This document shows, piece by piece, positions 25,381 through 35,457 of a stretch of DNA of 64,000 bases. Made by a program: the position numbers and the translations under genes. Source of the DNA: Rheinheimera sp. 1928-s (GTDB lineage Bacteria; Pseudomonadota; Gammaproteobacteria; Enterobacterales; Alteromonadaceae); the NCBI RefSeq assembly GCF_029269265.1, contig NZ_JARIXP010000001.1, positions 609,306 to 673,305 of the forward strand, in the 5' to 3' direction. Each line of letters opens with the position of its first letter. The first letter of the stretch is position 1. The notes beneath the pieces are model-generated. The model worked only from the letters and a program-made list of their open reading frames with translations, had not been told where the DNA came from and searched no databases.

Positions 25381-26019
25381 ATGAAAATTGCTGATATTCG
25401 CCGCAGTTACAGCATGGACAAACTGGATCTGGATAAGCTCAATGCCGATCCTTTTCTGCAGTTTGAAGCCTGGCTGAAAGATGCGGTAGCTGCTGAATTA
25501 CCCGATCCAACAGCTATGTGTGTGGCCACAGTGGATGCGTCAGGTCAGCCATCACAACGTCTGGTGTTGCTTAAAGATGTCAGCAGCAAGGGGTTCGTGT
25601 TTTACACCAACTTAGGTAGCCGTAAGGCTTCTGAGTTGGAACATAACCCTAAAGTCTGTCTGCATTTCCCATGGCATCCGCTGGAGCGTCAGGTCATTGT
25701 TTATGGCACTGCTGAGCGGGTTCCGACCAGCCAGGTGATGAGTTACTTCTTGTCCAGGCCTAAAGAGAGCCAGCTGGCGGCATGGGCTTCAGAGCAAAGC
25801 CGTCCTGTGTCAACCCGTCAGGTGTTGATGCAAAAGTTTGCTGAAATTAAACATAAATTTGAGCAAGGCGAAGTGCCGGTTCCTTCCTTTTGGGGCGGCT
25901 TTTTAGTCAAACCCCATCAGATTGAGTTCTGGCAAGGCGGTGAGCACAGGCTGCATGACCGCTTTATGTATAAGCAGCAAGCAGACAGCAGCTGGGCCAT
26001 AGAGCGTTTATGTCCATAG
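25381..26019 (+). CDS. pdxH: Pyridoxamine/pyridoxine 5'-phosphate oxidase
   Basis: A 212-residue FMN-dependent oxidase making pyridoxal 5'-phosphate. Blocks include [25 protein letters not shown] for FMN and phosphate contacts, [16 protein letters not shown], and the signature [16 protein letters not shown] at the C-terminus. AAAGGAC precedes the ATG. The last ten bases overlap the start of the TatD-family gene, so the two are likely coupled. Confidence 0.96.
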   Translation: MKIADIRRSYSMDKLDLDKLNADPFLQFEAWLKDAVAAELPDPTAMCVATVDASGQPSQRLVLLKDVSSKGFVFYTNLGSRKASELEHNPKVCLHFPWHPLERQVIVYGTAERVPTSQVMSYFLSRPKESQLAAWASEQSRPVSTRQVLMQKFAEIKHKFEQGEVPVPSFWGGFLVKPHQIEFWQGGEHRLHDRFMYKQQADSSWAIERLCP

Positions 26020-26810
26020 TCCCTCCTTTACAGGCCGCCGATACGCGGCCTGTATTATTTGATAGCCACTGCCATCTGGATTTGCCAGAGTTGTTGCCAC
26101 AACTAGAGTTGCATCTGGCGAACGCCAAAGCTGTGGGCGTTGAAGGCTTTTTAGTGCCTGCAGTGCAATCTTCAGCCTGGTTGCCTTTGCTGGCATTAAA
26201 ACAACGTTATGGTTTTTACATTGCTTTGGGTGTACATCCCTGGTGGGCCAGCCAATCGGAGCTAGAGGCTTTATCCGGACTTGAGGCTTTAGCGGCTTTA
26301 CCCGAAGTAAACGCCATAGGTGAGATAGGGCTGGATTTTGCGTTGGATGAACAAAGTTTCGCTTTGCAACGGCAGTGTTTTGAGCTTCAGTTGCAGCTGG
26401 CAGGCCAACTGAAAAAGCCTGTGGTTTTGCACCATCGCAAATCACAGAATGAATTACTGCAGGTCATTAAACAACAGCAGTTTAGTCAAGGCGGCATTTT
26501 GCATGCGTTTTCGGGCAGCTTTGCCCAGGGCAAAGCTTTTATAGATATGGGTTTTAAGCTTGGGATTGGCGGTACTATTACTTATGAGCGCGCTGAGAAA
26601 ACCCGCAAGGCAGTAAAACAGTTTCCGCTCGATGCTTTAGTGCTGGAAACCGATTCCCCTTCGATGCCGCTGCATGGTTTTCAGGGGCAAATCAATACAC
26701 CAGCCCAGTTGCCTTTGGTGCTGAAAGAGCTGGCGGGGTTAAGAGGCGAAGATCAGCAGCCGATAGCACAAATACTGTTTAACACTACGGTTCAGTTGTT
26801 CCCAACCTAA
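26010..26810 (+). CDS. TatD-family metal-dependent deoxyribonuclease
   Basis: A 266-residue TIM-barrel hydrolase. The metal ligands are visible in [38 protein letters not shown] and [13 protein letters not shown]. Of the paralogues (TatD, YcfH, YjjV) the short inserts and the smp/serB neighbourhood make a YjjV-type protein possible; exact subfamily is not claimed. Overlaps pdxH by ten bases and the convergent smp gene by four. Confidence 0.9.
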   Translation: MSIVPPLQAADTRPVLFDSHCHLDLPELLPQLELHLANAKAVGVEGFLVPAVQSSAWLPLLALKQRYGFYIALGVHPWWASQSELEALSGLEALAALPEVNAIGEIGLDFALDEQSFALQRQCFELQLQLAGQLKKPVVLHHRKSQNELLQVIKQQQFSQGGILHAFSGSFAQGKAFIDMGFKLGIGGTITYERAEKTRKAVKQFPLDALVLETDSPSMPLHGFQGQINTPAQLPLVLKELAGLRGEDQQPIAQILFNTTVQLFPT

Positions 26811-27421
26811 AGCAAATTCGCCGCATCCGCTTGTTTATTGCGACGCCATTTTTGCCATTGATGCACAATTTTGCTCCAGGTGCCGCGCAGCATAAAAGCC
26901 ACTACCCCAGCGAGTAATAACATCCAGAATACTTGTCGCATCAACTGCTGCCAGGCTTGAGTCACAGGCAACAAGCTGGCATCAAGTTTCATACTGATTT
27001 TGATATAACCAATGACCCGATCGTCCTGCGTAATTTCCTGCACCATAGCAAGCAAAGCTTGTTCATGTTGAGGTGCATACAACAACTGAGCTGCGGCAGT
27101 ACCTTGTGAAGCAGATAACTTCACGCCGTTGGCGTCATACACCACTACATCCTGCAGATAAGGTGTAGCGGCAATATTGGTAGTCAGTTGGTTTAAGCTT
27201 TCCAATTGGTCGTTGTTTATGAGATAAGCTGCGGTATGAGACAAAGCCACCAGAGTCGAACGCATCAGTTCGGCACTTTGTTGCTGGAACAAAAGTTCAC
27301 CTTGCTGGTTACTGTTCCACCACCATTGTGAGAGCACCCAAATACCCAGCAATGCCAGCAACAGCTGGGCCAACCTGAAGTATTTTGAATTTTTGTTGTG
27401 CTGATATCCGCTTAATTGCAT
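26807..27421 (-). CDS. smp: Smp/YtjB-type membrane protein
   Basis: A 204-residue protein with an N-terminal transmembrane helix (about 16-35) and another near the C-terminus (about 165-182). The periplasmic segment between them includes LQDVVVYDANGVKLSAS and VIGYIKISM, like a small sensor fold. It ends in a basic cytoplasmic tail (WQKWRRNKQ). It is divergent from serB, as smp is in E. coli. Function in the cell is not established. Confidence 0.8.
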   Translation of the reverse strand: MQLSGYQHNKNSKYFRLAQLLLALLGIWVLSQWWWNSNQQGELLFQQQSAELMRSTLVALSHTAAYLINNDQLESLNQLTTNIAATPYLQDVVVYDANGVKLSASQGTAAAQLLYAPQHEQALLAMVQEITQDDRVIGYIKISMKLDASLLPVTQAWQQLMRQVFWMLLLAGVVAFMLRGTWSKIVHQWQKWRRNKQADAANLL

Positions 27422-27504
27422 TAATTTGCCTGATTTTTACACTGACAATGGCTTAAAAATGTCGGTAGAATGCCACGGCAACAGAATGAAGTACAGGTGG
27501 CCCT

Positions 27505-28578
27505 TTGAGCTTTTATTATAAGATTGACCCAAACTCCTTTGCTGACAACAGTTTAATTCAGTGGCTGACGGCGCAAGGCGAAACACAAGGCGCAATAAAA
27601 GGCGCAGTACAAATGCATGCCTCCGGCTTTTATCAAAGCGAACGTGAGGCAGCTGGTTCGGTCTGTACGCCAGAATTCTGGTCTGGATTAGTTACAGGGC
27701 AAAGTACCGCCAGCCTGAGGATTTTTTCCGGAAGTTTCACGTTACAGCAGCTATTTGCTGTGTTGCAGTTATTGCCTGCTGATGCGGCTTATTCCTTAAG
27801 TTTGTATCGTCCTCACGCCGATTTAGCTTTGGCGGTGCGTATCGATTTACCTTTCGCCTTAAGCACAGCGCAAATTCAGGCCTTACGCCAGTTGAGTGAG
27901 CCCTGGGCTGCTGAATTGGTCTATCTGCCAGCGCCGGTGTTTTTACAGCAACCTGGCGTGCTGGTGATGGATATGGATTCCACTGCTATTCAGATTGAAT
28001 GTATTGATGAAATCGCCAAATTGGCCGGTGTTGGTGAGCAGGTCGCTGCTGTGACTGCCCGAGCGATGAACGGTGAACTGGATTTTGCCCAAAGCTTACG
28101 TCAACGTGTCGCCACCTTAAAAGATGCCCCTGATACAGTGCTGAAGCAAGTGCTGGATGCTGTGCCGCTGATGCCGGGGTTAGAAGCCTTAGTGGCATTC
28201 TTACAGCAACATCAATGGCAAGTGGTGATCGCATCCGGTGGCTTTACTTATTTTACTGAAGCCTTAAAGCAGCGTTTACAACTGACGGCTACTTATGCCA
28301 ATCAGCTGGAGATTGTTGATGGCAAGCTGACTGGCCAGGTGTTGGGGGCTGTAGTTGACGCTCAGACCAAAGCCGATGTGGTGCAGCAGATTGCCAGTCA
28401 ATACCAGATCCCAACCAGCCAGACAGTGGCTATTGGGGATGGCGCCAACGATTTACCTATGCTGGCTGTCGCAGCCCTTGGTGTAGCTTTTCATGCCAAA
28501 CCCAAGGTACAGGCTCAGGCCAAAGCGGCGATACGGCAAGGTTCGTTATTGCAGTTGCTGTATTTACTGGAGAGCTGA
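27505..28578 (+). CDS. serB: Phosphoserine phosphatase SerB
   Basis: A 357-residue HAD phosphatase for the last step of serine synthesis. The catalytic DMDSTAIQIECIDEIAKLAG, the VIASGGFTYF block and GDGANDLPML are present. The N-terminal third is an ACT-like regulatory region, diverged from E. coli, which makes the protein about 35 residues longer. The frame supports a TTG start at 27505; no ATG or GTG is in frame near it. A second gene overlaps its stop by one base (TGATG). Confidence 0.95.
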   Translation: MSFYYKIDPNSFADNSLIQWLTAQGETQGAIKGAVQMHASGFYQSEREAAGSVCTPEFWSGLVTGQSTASLRIFSGSFTLQQLFAVLQLLPADAAYSLSLYRPHADLALAVRIDLPFALSTAQIQALRQLSEPWAAELVYLPAPVFLQQPGVLVMDMDSTAIQIECIDEIAKLAGVGEQVAAVTARAMNGELDFAQSLRQRVATLKDAPDTVLKQVLDAVPLMPGLEALVAFLQQHQWQVVIASGGFTYFTEALKQRLQLTATYANQLEIVDGKLTGQVLGAVVDAQTKADVVQQIASQYQIPTSQTVAIGDGANDLPMLAVAALGVAFHAKPKVQAQAKAAIRQGSLLQLLYLLES

Positions 28579-29474
28579 TGCAACACCAGCAAAGCTCAGA
28601 ATGGCTGACGGTCGCTGATTATCAGCTGCATTTGCGGCAGTTGACACCGGATCAGGCAGAGTCAGCTTATCCAGTGCTGATGCTGCATGGCGCTATTGAA
28701 AACAGCCGGATTTTTTACAATGAAAAAGGCCGGGGTTTGGGCTGCTTTCTGGCCGATCGTGGTTTTGCTGTCACTTGTGCTGATTTCGCAGGTCGTGGTT
28801 TATCCAATCCTCAAGCCAGCAGGCGTTTTAATCACAGTCAGCAGCAACTGATTTGCCAGGACATTCCAGCTTTAATTCATCATCTGTACGAGCAGCATCA
28901 GCAGCCCGCTGTGGTGATGGCACATTCCTGGGCTGGTGTGGTGTTGGCGGCAAGTTTAGCGCGTTTTCCAGAGCTGCTGCTGAAGGTCAAAGCCATCATC
29001 ACTTTTGGTACCAAACGAGTGATTAGCGTAGGTGGTTTTAAAAAACGGCTGCATATTGATTTGGTCTGGAACAGGCTTTCGCCGCTGCTTTGTCGTTTTT
29101 ATGGCTATTTACCGGCCAAACAATGGCGTTTTGGCGCAGACAACGAACCTGCGCAGTATTTGCTGGATACCATTGGTTGGATCCGTGGTCAGGCTTTTGT
29201 TGATCCAACTGATGGTTTTGATTATGCCGCGGCTTGCACTGATGTGAACTGGCCGGTCAGCTGGCATTTTGCCGCTATTAACGATCAGCTGTTAGGACAT
29301 CCGCAAGATGTGCAGGCTTTTCTGGCAGAAACAGGGTTAAACTCAGGGCGTTATAGCTTGCTCGGCAAAGCGCAGGGTCATCAGCATGATTATGATCATA
29401 TTTCCATGCTGACTCACCCCGGTGCCAGTTCAGATCATTTTTCCGAACTGCTGTTGTGGCTGAAACGGATTTAG
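28578..29474 (+). CDS. Alpha/beta hydrolase
   Basis: A 298-residue alpha/beta-hydrolase-fold protein. VLMLHGAIENSRIFY gives the oxyanion-hole segment after strand 3, and VVMAHSWAGVVLAA the nucleophile elbow with serine in an unusual A-H-S-W-A setting (the common form is G-H-S-x-G). A late aspartate in AAINDQLLGHP and a histidine in HDYDHISML complete a plausible triad. It is translationally coupled to serB, but the substrate is unknown. Confidence 0.78.
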   Translation: MQHQQSSEWLTVADYQLHLRQLTPDQAESAYPVLMLHGAIENSRIFYNEKGRGLGCFLADRGFAVTCADFAGRGLSNPQASRRFNHSQQQLICQDIPALIHHLYEQHQQPAVVMAHSWAGVVLAASLARFPELLLKVKAIITFGTKRVISVGGFKKRLHIDLVWNRLSPLLCRFYGYLPAKQWRFGADNEPAQYLLDTIGWIRGQAFVDPTDGFDYAAACTDVNWPVSWHFAAINDQLLGHPQDVQAFLAETGLNSGRYSLLGKAQGHQHDYDHISMLTHPGASSDHFSELLLWLKRI

Positions 29475-29484
29475 CAGGCCGAAT

Positions 29485-32034
29485 TTAAACAGGTTGTTTG
29501 AGACTGGCCAATAAAGCCAGCCGTTTGTGCTGTTGCTCTGCTATTTGTTCGTTGCTTAAGTTAAAACGCAGTAAAACTTCATCTGTGATATCTACGACAT
29601 CACCTACGCCCACCACACTCCAAAGTTCTTCTTCGAGTACTTTCGCTTTATGAATGGCGTAAGTGCTGACATAACCCAGCTCTTTGGCAATATGTTCTGT
29701 ATCAGGCCGGCCTGTGCGGGATAAAAAGATCTTAAAAGCAAACAGCAGATCGGTACTGACCACATCATCGACAAAAGCTTTTTTCGCACTATGGAGCTGG
29801 AAATCAAAATCAAACTTTGTTTCAAAGCTATGTTCTGTATTGTCCTGATCCGGCGTAAAACGCAAAAAGACTTCGTAGCTAAAGGGGATCTCCTGGCGCT
29901 TCATTTTTTTCAGCTGATTGGCAAACTGCAAATTGGTGGCATTGTTTTTCAGTAGTGGCAACATAGTTATAGAATCAGCTTCTTCACTGAACTGAGCCAG
30001 TAACTTGTGCAATGCACTGGGTTTAGCACCCAGTGCTACTACGTCCAGATTGTAACGGACGCCCTGACGATGCACATAAAAGGCGAAGGTGTCCAAAGCT
30101 TTAACGTACATATTACGCAAGGCAGGGCCCAGGCCCGGAAACTTAGGTGTCTCCTCGGCCATCGTCAGTTTGCTTCTGTTGTTATTAATGAGCTGCTGAA
30201 AGAATATTTTGCCTGGATGATCGTTGGTTGGATCTATCACTCTCATATTCATAATCAGTTTGTTTTTACTGACCGCCATTACTTCATAAGGCAGGCCTGA
30301 GAGCTGATGCTTAGTGGTGATCTTTTGCAATTCAGGCAAGCTGATTTGTACTGTATCGCCTTTTGAAAAACTGACAGGTTCGGCACATTCCAGTTGAATG
30401 CCCTTACTGGAGAAATCGCGGCTAAAGGACTGAATATCGCCGCCTTTATCCCTTTCCAGCAGTACTGTGGTTTTATATAAAAACCGACTTTCAGAACGTA
30501 AATTAACATACTGCACTGAAGCACTTTCAATAGGCGGGATCTGTTCAAGTTTGGCATGTCCAAACACTTTCAACTGATTCAACAAAGCCGCGTCGTAGGT
30601 CATGGCTTTATACAGACTGCTGCTTTGGGCCGTGCTGATATCGGTCAGCGCCACTATATAGCGCAAGTTGCGAATGAAATTTGCGATCAAAGGTGTTGGT
30701 GGTTGATTCAGCTTTTGTACTTCCTGATCCGCAGTAGCGGGTAATGACAGCGGAATATGGGCATGAGCAGGTACAGTGCGTAACACCGACATACGGAATG
30801 CGCGGAAGCTGGGTTTGGCTGCACCAAAACCGAAGAATACGGCTTTCAGTTCAGGGTGTTGCAGTAATTCTTCTGTCGTAGCCGAATAAAAAAACAATCG
30901 GCCTTTGGCCGCATGGGTAAAGGTATAAAGTACGGTGCTATTTTCATTGGCCTCTTTAGCCAGACATTGTTTTAACCGTCGCACGTGCAACAGTTGTGGC
31001 AAAACATTCTGCTGACGTTCATCCTGAAAATAGTGCATCAGGTGCCTGTTGTTTTCAGTGGTTAATACACAGGCGGGTGAGGCCTTGCCGTCGTTAACCG
31101 CCAGAAATACCGGTAGAGAGCTGATGCGGGGTAAATAAAATTGCTCATAACCTTTGATAAACACCGCTTCGTAGGTGTTATCCAGATTCACTTTGTAGCG
31201 TCTTTTATTGCCATGAATAAAATTTTGCAGGAAATCTGAAAAGCCTTTTTCATCAGCTAAAGGCAAGCGTTTTAACCGCACGTAATAACTTTTGTCGGCA
31301 GGTTCAACATCAATTACCTGATAAGGGATGCCGTTATTGATACCAAGGGCAAACTCCTGCTCTAAGCCGCGGAAAAATATGGCAACTTTTTGCCCGGCTG
31401 TCATTTCTATTGCCAGCGGGATTTTGATTTTACAGCCGGATACGGATAGGTCACTGGTGGTTGCAGGAAAACGTTCTTCATCCTGCAATACCACTTCAAT
31501 ATCGATAGAGAAATTCATTCGCTCTTCACGGCGCACGCTGTAACCGGCAAAGCGGATCAGTTGAGCTGCTTTGTAGTCATTGGCCGTAGCATCCAGATCT
31601 GAAGGAATAGCGGCTAAGTCTCTGGTGTCAGAAACTTCTCCTGATAATACGTCCTGCAGCCTTTTATTGGTTTCTTGCTGATGCCGCACTCTGAAGTTGT
31701 TATTGGTATTGGTAACGTCTTCAAAAATGCCAATAGTGTATTGGCCGTATTGCTTCAGCCCTTTCTCAAAGGTTTGGATCGCAAGTTCATCCAGATAATG
31801 GGTTTGGCCTTTATGCTCAAAAGGGCGAACTTCGCCGTCGACCCTGCCACGTAAATCGATATAATAGGTGCATGGCTGCGCCAGACGCTTTAATTCCATT
31901 TTGATCAGAAATTGCTGCGATTTGGCTAAGTCGCCGGTCAATAGCCGAAACTCCTCATCAAACAATTGAGTGTTGATAAGGGGTTTCAGACGTTCCAGGA
32001 CGCTGCTATAAGCTTGTAAGTCGTTTGTTGTCAT
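29485..32034 (-). CDS. Large protein with two PilZ domains
   Basis: An 849-residue soluble protein. Two c-di-GMP-binding PilZ domains are recognisable. The first, near residues 170-260, has RREERMNFSIDI followed by TTSDLSVSGCKI. The second, near residues 525-620, has RSESRFLYKTTV followed by SRDFSSKGIQLE. Each holds the R-x3-R and (D/N)-x-S-x2-G patterns. The N-terminal 160 residues and the central part have no recognised motif; the C-terminal 200 residues are also unassigned. It is divergent from radA. A role as a c-di-GMP effector is likely, target unknown. Confidence 0.8.
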   Translation of the reverse strand: MTTNDLQAYSSVLERLKPLINTQLFDEEFRLLTGDLAKSQQFLIKMELKRLAQPCTYYIDLRGRVDGEVRPFEHKGQTHYLDELAIQTFEKGLKQYGQYTIGIFEDVTNTNNNFRVRHQQETNKRLQDVLSGEVSDTRDLAAIPSDLDATANDYKAAQLIRFAGYSVRREERMNFSIDIEVVLQDEERFPATTSDLSVSGCKIKIPLAIEMTAGQKVAIFFRGLEQEFALGINNGIPYQVIDVEPADKSYYVRLKRLPLADEKGFSDFLQNFIHGNKRRYKVNLDNTYEAVFIKGYEQFYLPRISSLPVFLAVNDGKASPACVLTTENNRHLMHYFQDERQQNVLPQLLHVRRLKQCLAKEANENSTVLYTFTHAAKGRLFFYSATTEELLQHPELKAVFFGFGAAKPSFRAFRMSVLRTVPAHAHIPLSLPATADQEVQKLNQPPTPLIANFIRNLRYIVALTDISTAQSSSLYKAMTYDAALLNQLKVFGHAKLEQIPPIESASVQYVNLRSESRFLYKTTVLLERDKGGDIQSFSRDFSSKGIQLECAEPVSFSKGDTVQISLPELQKITTKHQLSGLPYEVMAVSKNKLIMNMRVIDPTNDHPGKIFFQQLINNNRSKLTMAEETPKFPGLGPALRNMYVKALDTFAFYVHRQGVRYNLDVVALGAKPSALHKLLAQFSEEADSITMLPLLKNNATNLQFANQLKKMKRQEIPFSYEVFLRFTPDQDNTEHSFETKFDFDFQLHSAKKAFVDDVVSTDLLFAFKIFLSRTGRPDTEHIAKELGYVSTYAIHKAKVLEEELWSVVGVGDVVDITDEVLLRFNLSNEQIAEQQHKRLALLASLKQPV

Positions 32035-32149
32035 GCTCGCTTAAACACTGACAGGGGAGTGGCAAGCCCTGTATGAATAATTTGGGTTAGAGTAAAACCA
32101 GTACGATGTAAAAGCAATAATCGTGCCTTTTAATAAGAAGAGATAAAAA

Positions 32150-33508
32150 ATGGCTAAAACTAAGAGCGCGTACGTCTGTAATGACTGTGGCGCTGACTTT
32201 GTGCGCTGGCAGGGCCAGTGTACTGAGTGTGGTACCTGGAATAGTATCAGCGAAGTACGTTTGCCCAGTGTAACAAAACAACAACGTTTTGACGGTTATG
32301 CCGGAGCCACCGCCGCTAAAGTGATTCGGTTGGATCAGGTTGACTTGCAGGACGTGCCACGTTTTAGTTCTGGTTTTGCTGAATTTGACCGGGTGTTGGG
32401 CGGCGGTATAGTGCCGGGTTCAGCGATATTGATTGGCGGTAGTCCGGGCGCAGGTAAAAGTACCTTGCTGCTGCAAATTATGTGTGGACTGGCAGTAACA
32501 GACAAAGCTTTGTATGTCACAGGTGAGGAATCGCTGCAACAAGTGGCATTGCGAGCCAACAGATTGGGCTTACCGACACAAAATTTAATGATGCTGGCTG
32601 AAACCAATGTTGAAACTATTTGCCAGCTGGCACAGCAAGAAAAACCGCGCATTATGGTCATCGACTCGATTCAGGTGATGCAGATGTCGGATATTCAGTC
32701 TGCTCCAGGCAGCGTATCTCAGGTACGGGAAAGTGCGGCTTATTTAACCCGTTTTGCTAAACAACATAATGTGGCTGTGATTATGGTCGGTCACGTCACT
32801 AAAGATGGTTCTCTGGCTGGTCCTAAGGTACTGGAGCACTGCATCGACTGTTCTATTTTACTGGATGGGGACACCGACAACAGATTCCGCACTTTACGCG
32901 GCAATAAAAACCGTTTTGGTGCTGTCAATGAGCTGGGCGTTTTTGCGATGACAGGCCAGGGTATGCGGGAAGTGAAAAACCCTTCCGCTATATTTTTAAG
33001 CCGTGGCAAAGAAGATACGCCAGGCTCTATTGTGATGGTGTTATGGGAAGGGACCCGACCTTTGCTGGTTGAAATTCAGGGGCTCGTAGATTATTCGCCA
33101 TTAAATAATCCACGCCGGGTTACTTTGGGCATGGAACAAAACCGTATTTCGATGTTGCTCGCAGTATTGCACCGTCATGCTGGTATTCAAATGGCCGATC
33201 AGGATGTATTCGTCAATGTGGTGGGGGGCGTGAAGGTGAATGAAACCAGCGCTGACTTAGCTACTTTGCTGGCGCTTGTGTCGAGCTTTAAAAATAAAGC
33301 CTTGCCCAATGAGCTGGTGGTTTTTGGTGAAGTGGGGTTGTCCGGTGAGATTAGGCCTGTACCCAGTGGTCAGGAACGTTTAAAAGAAGCAGCAAAACAT
33401 GGCTTTAAACGTGCCATAGTGCCAGTGGCCAATGCGCCTAAAGAAGCGATACCAGGTATGACAGTAGTAGCAGTCAGTAAGTTATCAGAAGCTTTGGATG
33501 CGTTGTAA
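32150..33508 (+). CDS. radA: DNA repair protein RadA
   Basis: A 452-residue RecA-like branch-migration helicase. The N-terminal zinc finger has cysteines 10, 13, 24 and 27. Walker A is GGSPGAGKST, Walker B the IMVIDSIQ region, and the RadA-specific NKNRFG motif is present. The C-terminal Lon-like domain ends GEVGLSGEIRPV and beyond. AAGAAG-rich leader before the ATG; a terminator follows at 33535. Divergent from the PilZ gene. Confidence 0.96.
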   Translation: MAKTKSAYVCNDCGADFVRWQGQCTECGTWNSISEVRLPSVTKQQRFDGYAGATAAKVIRLDQVDLQDVPRFSSGFAEFDRVLGGGIVPGSAILIGGSPGAGKSTLLLQIMCGLAVTDKALYVTGEESLQQVALRANRLGLPTQNLMMLAETNVETICQLAQQEKPRIMVIDSIQVMQMSDIQSAPGSVSQVRESAAYLTRFAKQHNVAVIMVGHVTKDGSLAGPKVLEHCIDCSILLDGDTDNRFRTLRGNKNRFGAVNELGVFAMTGQGMREVKNPSAIFLSRGKEDTPGSIVMVLWEGTRPLLVEIQGLVDYSPLNNPRRVTLGMEQNRISMLLAVLHRHAGIQMADQDVFVNVVGGVKVNETSADLATLLALVSSFKNKALPNELVVFGEVGLSGEIRPVPSGQERLKEAAKHGFKRAIVPVANAPKEAIPGMTVVAVSKLSEALDAL

Positions 33509-33534
33509 ATGCAAAGTTAAGCATAAGCAGAAAT

Positions 33535-33562
33535 AAAAAAACGGCCTAAAAGCCGTTTTTTT
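33535..33562. terminator. Bidirectional terminator after radA
   Basis: AAAAAACGGC, loop CTAAAA, GCCGTTTTTTT. A and T tracts on both sides suit both radA and the convergent bamD gene. Confidence 0.9.
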
Positions 33563-33603
33563 ATTTCTGTTTTTATACCCTAAGTCATAGTACGACTAGG
33601 ATA

Positions 33604-34356
33604 TTAATTCAGAGCGTTAGGAAAATTCAGTAATAACACAGCTTTGGCATCATCACGTAATTTCACTAAACCTAATTTGTCATAGCTTTCGACCATAATA
33701 ACCAAGGCTTGCTCTACCTGAGGCGAATCACGGTAATACTCGACAATGTATTTACAACGGTTGGCTGCCGCTAAATGAGCGCCACGACGGACGTAATAAT
33801 CAGCAACCAGTAATTCGTAACGTACCAGTCTTTCTTTAATGGCGAACATACGCTTTCTGGCGTCATCGGCGTATTTACTATTTGGATAAGTGCTGACCAG
33901 TATTTTAAAGTCATCAAAACCTTGTTTGGTGCTGGACATATCTCGGTCGGCACGGTCTATACCAACAAATTCCTGAAAAGAGTTTTCGTCAGCTTTAACG
34001 TTATTTAAACCACGCATGTAGTAGGCGTAGTCTAAATCCGGGTGGTTTGGGTTCAGACGAATAAAACGGTCTATGCTGGCTAAAGACTGAGTGGTATCAC
34101 CGCTTTGGTAATAAGCGTAGATCAGATCCAATTGCACCTGACGGGACAAAGGACCAAATGGATAACGGCTTTCCATGCCTCTTAACAGCTCAATAGCTCT
34201 GTTATACAGACCTGAATCCAGCACATTTTTGGCTTCTTCATACATTTGCTGAGCAGACTGGTTGGTATTGACCAGTTCTTCTTCGGCTTTTTTGTTCCCC
34301 GCACAGGCGGTTAGTGTTAAAGCTAGGGCGATTATGGCTAAAAAATTCACTTTCAT
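33604..34356 (-). CDS. bamD: Outer membrane assembly lipoprotein BamD
   Basis: A 250-residue lipoprotein of the BAM complex. The signal peptide MKVNFLAIIALALTLTAC ends in a lipobox with cysteine 18. It then has TPR repeats: MYEEAKNVLDSGLYNRAIELLRGMESRYPFG, YYQSGDTTQSLASIDRFIRLNPNHPD and AYYMRGLNN. The C-terminal VRYELLVADYYVRRGAHLAAANR is characteristic. It is divergent from rluD, as in E. coli. Length is close to the E. coli protein (245). Confidence 0.96.
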   Translation of the reverse strand: MKVNFLAIIALALTLTACAGNKKAEEELVNTNQSAQQMYEEAKNVLDSGLYNRAIELLRGMESRYPFGPLSRQVQLDLIYAYYQSGDTTQSLASIDRFIRLNPNHPDLDYAYYMRGLNNVKADENSFQEFVGIDRADRDMSSTKQGFDDFKILVSTYPNSKYADDARKRMFAIKERLVRYELLVADYYVRRGAHLAAANRCKYIVEYYRDSPQVEQALVIMVESYDKLGLVKLRDDAKAVLLLNFPNALN

Positions 34357-34482
34357 TTAAAAATCCGCTACTACTTAAACCTATTGGCTATTTAGTCTGG
34401 AGTAAAACCGTTAAAATAACCTTTTATGGCCCGATTCTAACCCAGACAGTTCGGGTATGCACACAGGATAACTGGTTCCGAC

Positions 34483-35457
34483 ATGACAAAACAGATAAAA
34501 CTTGCAGAAATTGTACCTGACCATCTATTTGGTAAACGCTTAGATCAGGTATTGGCCGAAATGTTCCCGGACTATTCGCGTTCCAGAATAAAAGAGTGGA
34601 TCTTAGCCGATTGGGTTCAAATCAATGGCCAGCTCTGTAACACCCCCAGAGAAAAGTTACTGGGCGGGGAGTCTGTGTTGATCCAGGCCGAGTTACCGGA
34701 TGATGAACGCTTTGAAGCTGAGCCTATAGACCTGAATATTGTTTACGAAGACGAACATATTATGGTGATCAATAAACCTGCGGGTTTAGTGGTGCATCCT
34801 GGTGCGGGTAATGCCGACGGTACTTTGTTAAATGCCTTATTACACCACTGTCCTTCTATTGCTGAAGTGCCAAGGGCCGGTATAGTGCATCGTCTGGACA
34901 AAGACACCACAGGTTTAATGGTGATAGCCAAAACTATCCCTGCTCAGACCCATTTGGTAGAAGCTATGCAGGAGCGGGAAATTACCCGTGAATACGAAGC
35001 GATTTGCCACGGCACTATGACAGCGGGCGGTACAGTGGATGAGCCTATAGGCCGTCACCCCACCAAACGTACTCATATGGCGGTGACCAGTTCAGGTCGC
35101 CCTGCCGTCACTCACTACCGTGTGATGGAAAAGTTCCGTGCTCATACCCGTTTGCGTTTACGTCTGGAATCTGGCCGTACTCACCAAATTCGTGTGCATA
35201 TGACCTACATTAACTATCCGCTGGTGGGTGATCCTGTGTACGCAGGCCGTCCACGCCCTCCGCGTAAAGCGGATGAAGCGCTGTTAACTGTATTACGTGC
35301 CTTTAAACGTCAGGCGCTGCATGCAGCTATGCTGCGTTTAGCTCACCCTATTACCAGTGAAATTATGGAATGGCATGCGCCAATTCCTGACGATATGGTA
35401 GAGCTGACTCAGGCCTTACGTGAAGACACTGACATTCACGGTCTGGATTTCGCCTGA
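34483..35457 (+). CDS. rluD: 23S rRNA pseudouridine synthase RluD
   Basis: A 324-residue pseudouridine synthase for helix 69 of 23S rRNA. The N-terminal S4 domain contains GKRLDQVLAEMFPDYSRSRIKEWI. The catalytic block GIVHRLDKDTTGLMVIAKT includes the nucleophilic aspartate, followed by GRTHQIRVHM near the C-terminus. It overlaps pgeF by one base (TGATG), matching the conserved bamD/rluD-yfiH(pgeF)-clpB order. Confidence 0.96.
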   Translation: MTKQIKLAEIVPDHLFGKRLDQVLAEMFPDYSRSRIKEWILADWVQINGQLCNTPREKLLGGESVLIQAELPDDERFEAEPIDLNIVYEDEHIMVINKPAGLVVHPGAGNADGTLLNALLHHCPSIAEVPRAGIVHRLDKDTTGLMVIAKTIPAQTHLVEAMQEREITREYEAICHGTMTAGGTVDEPIGRHPTKRTHMAVTSSGRPAVTHYRVMEKFRAHTRLRLRLESGRTHQIRVHMTYINYPLVGDPVYAGRPRPPRKADEALLTVLRAFKRQALHAAMLRLAHPITSEIMEWHAPIPDDMVELTQALREDTDIHGLDFA

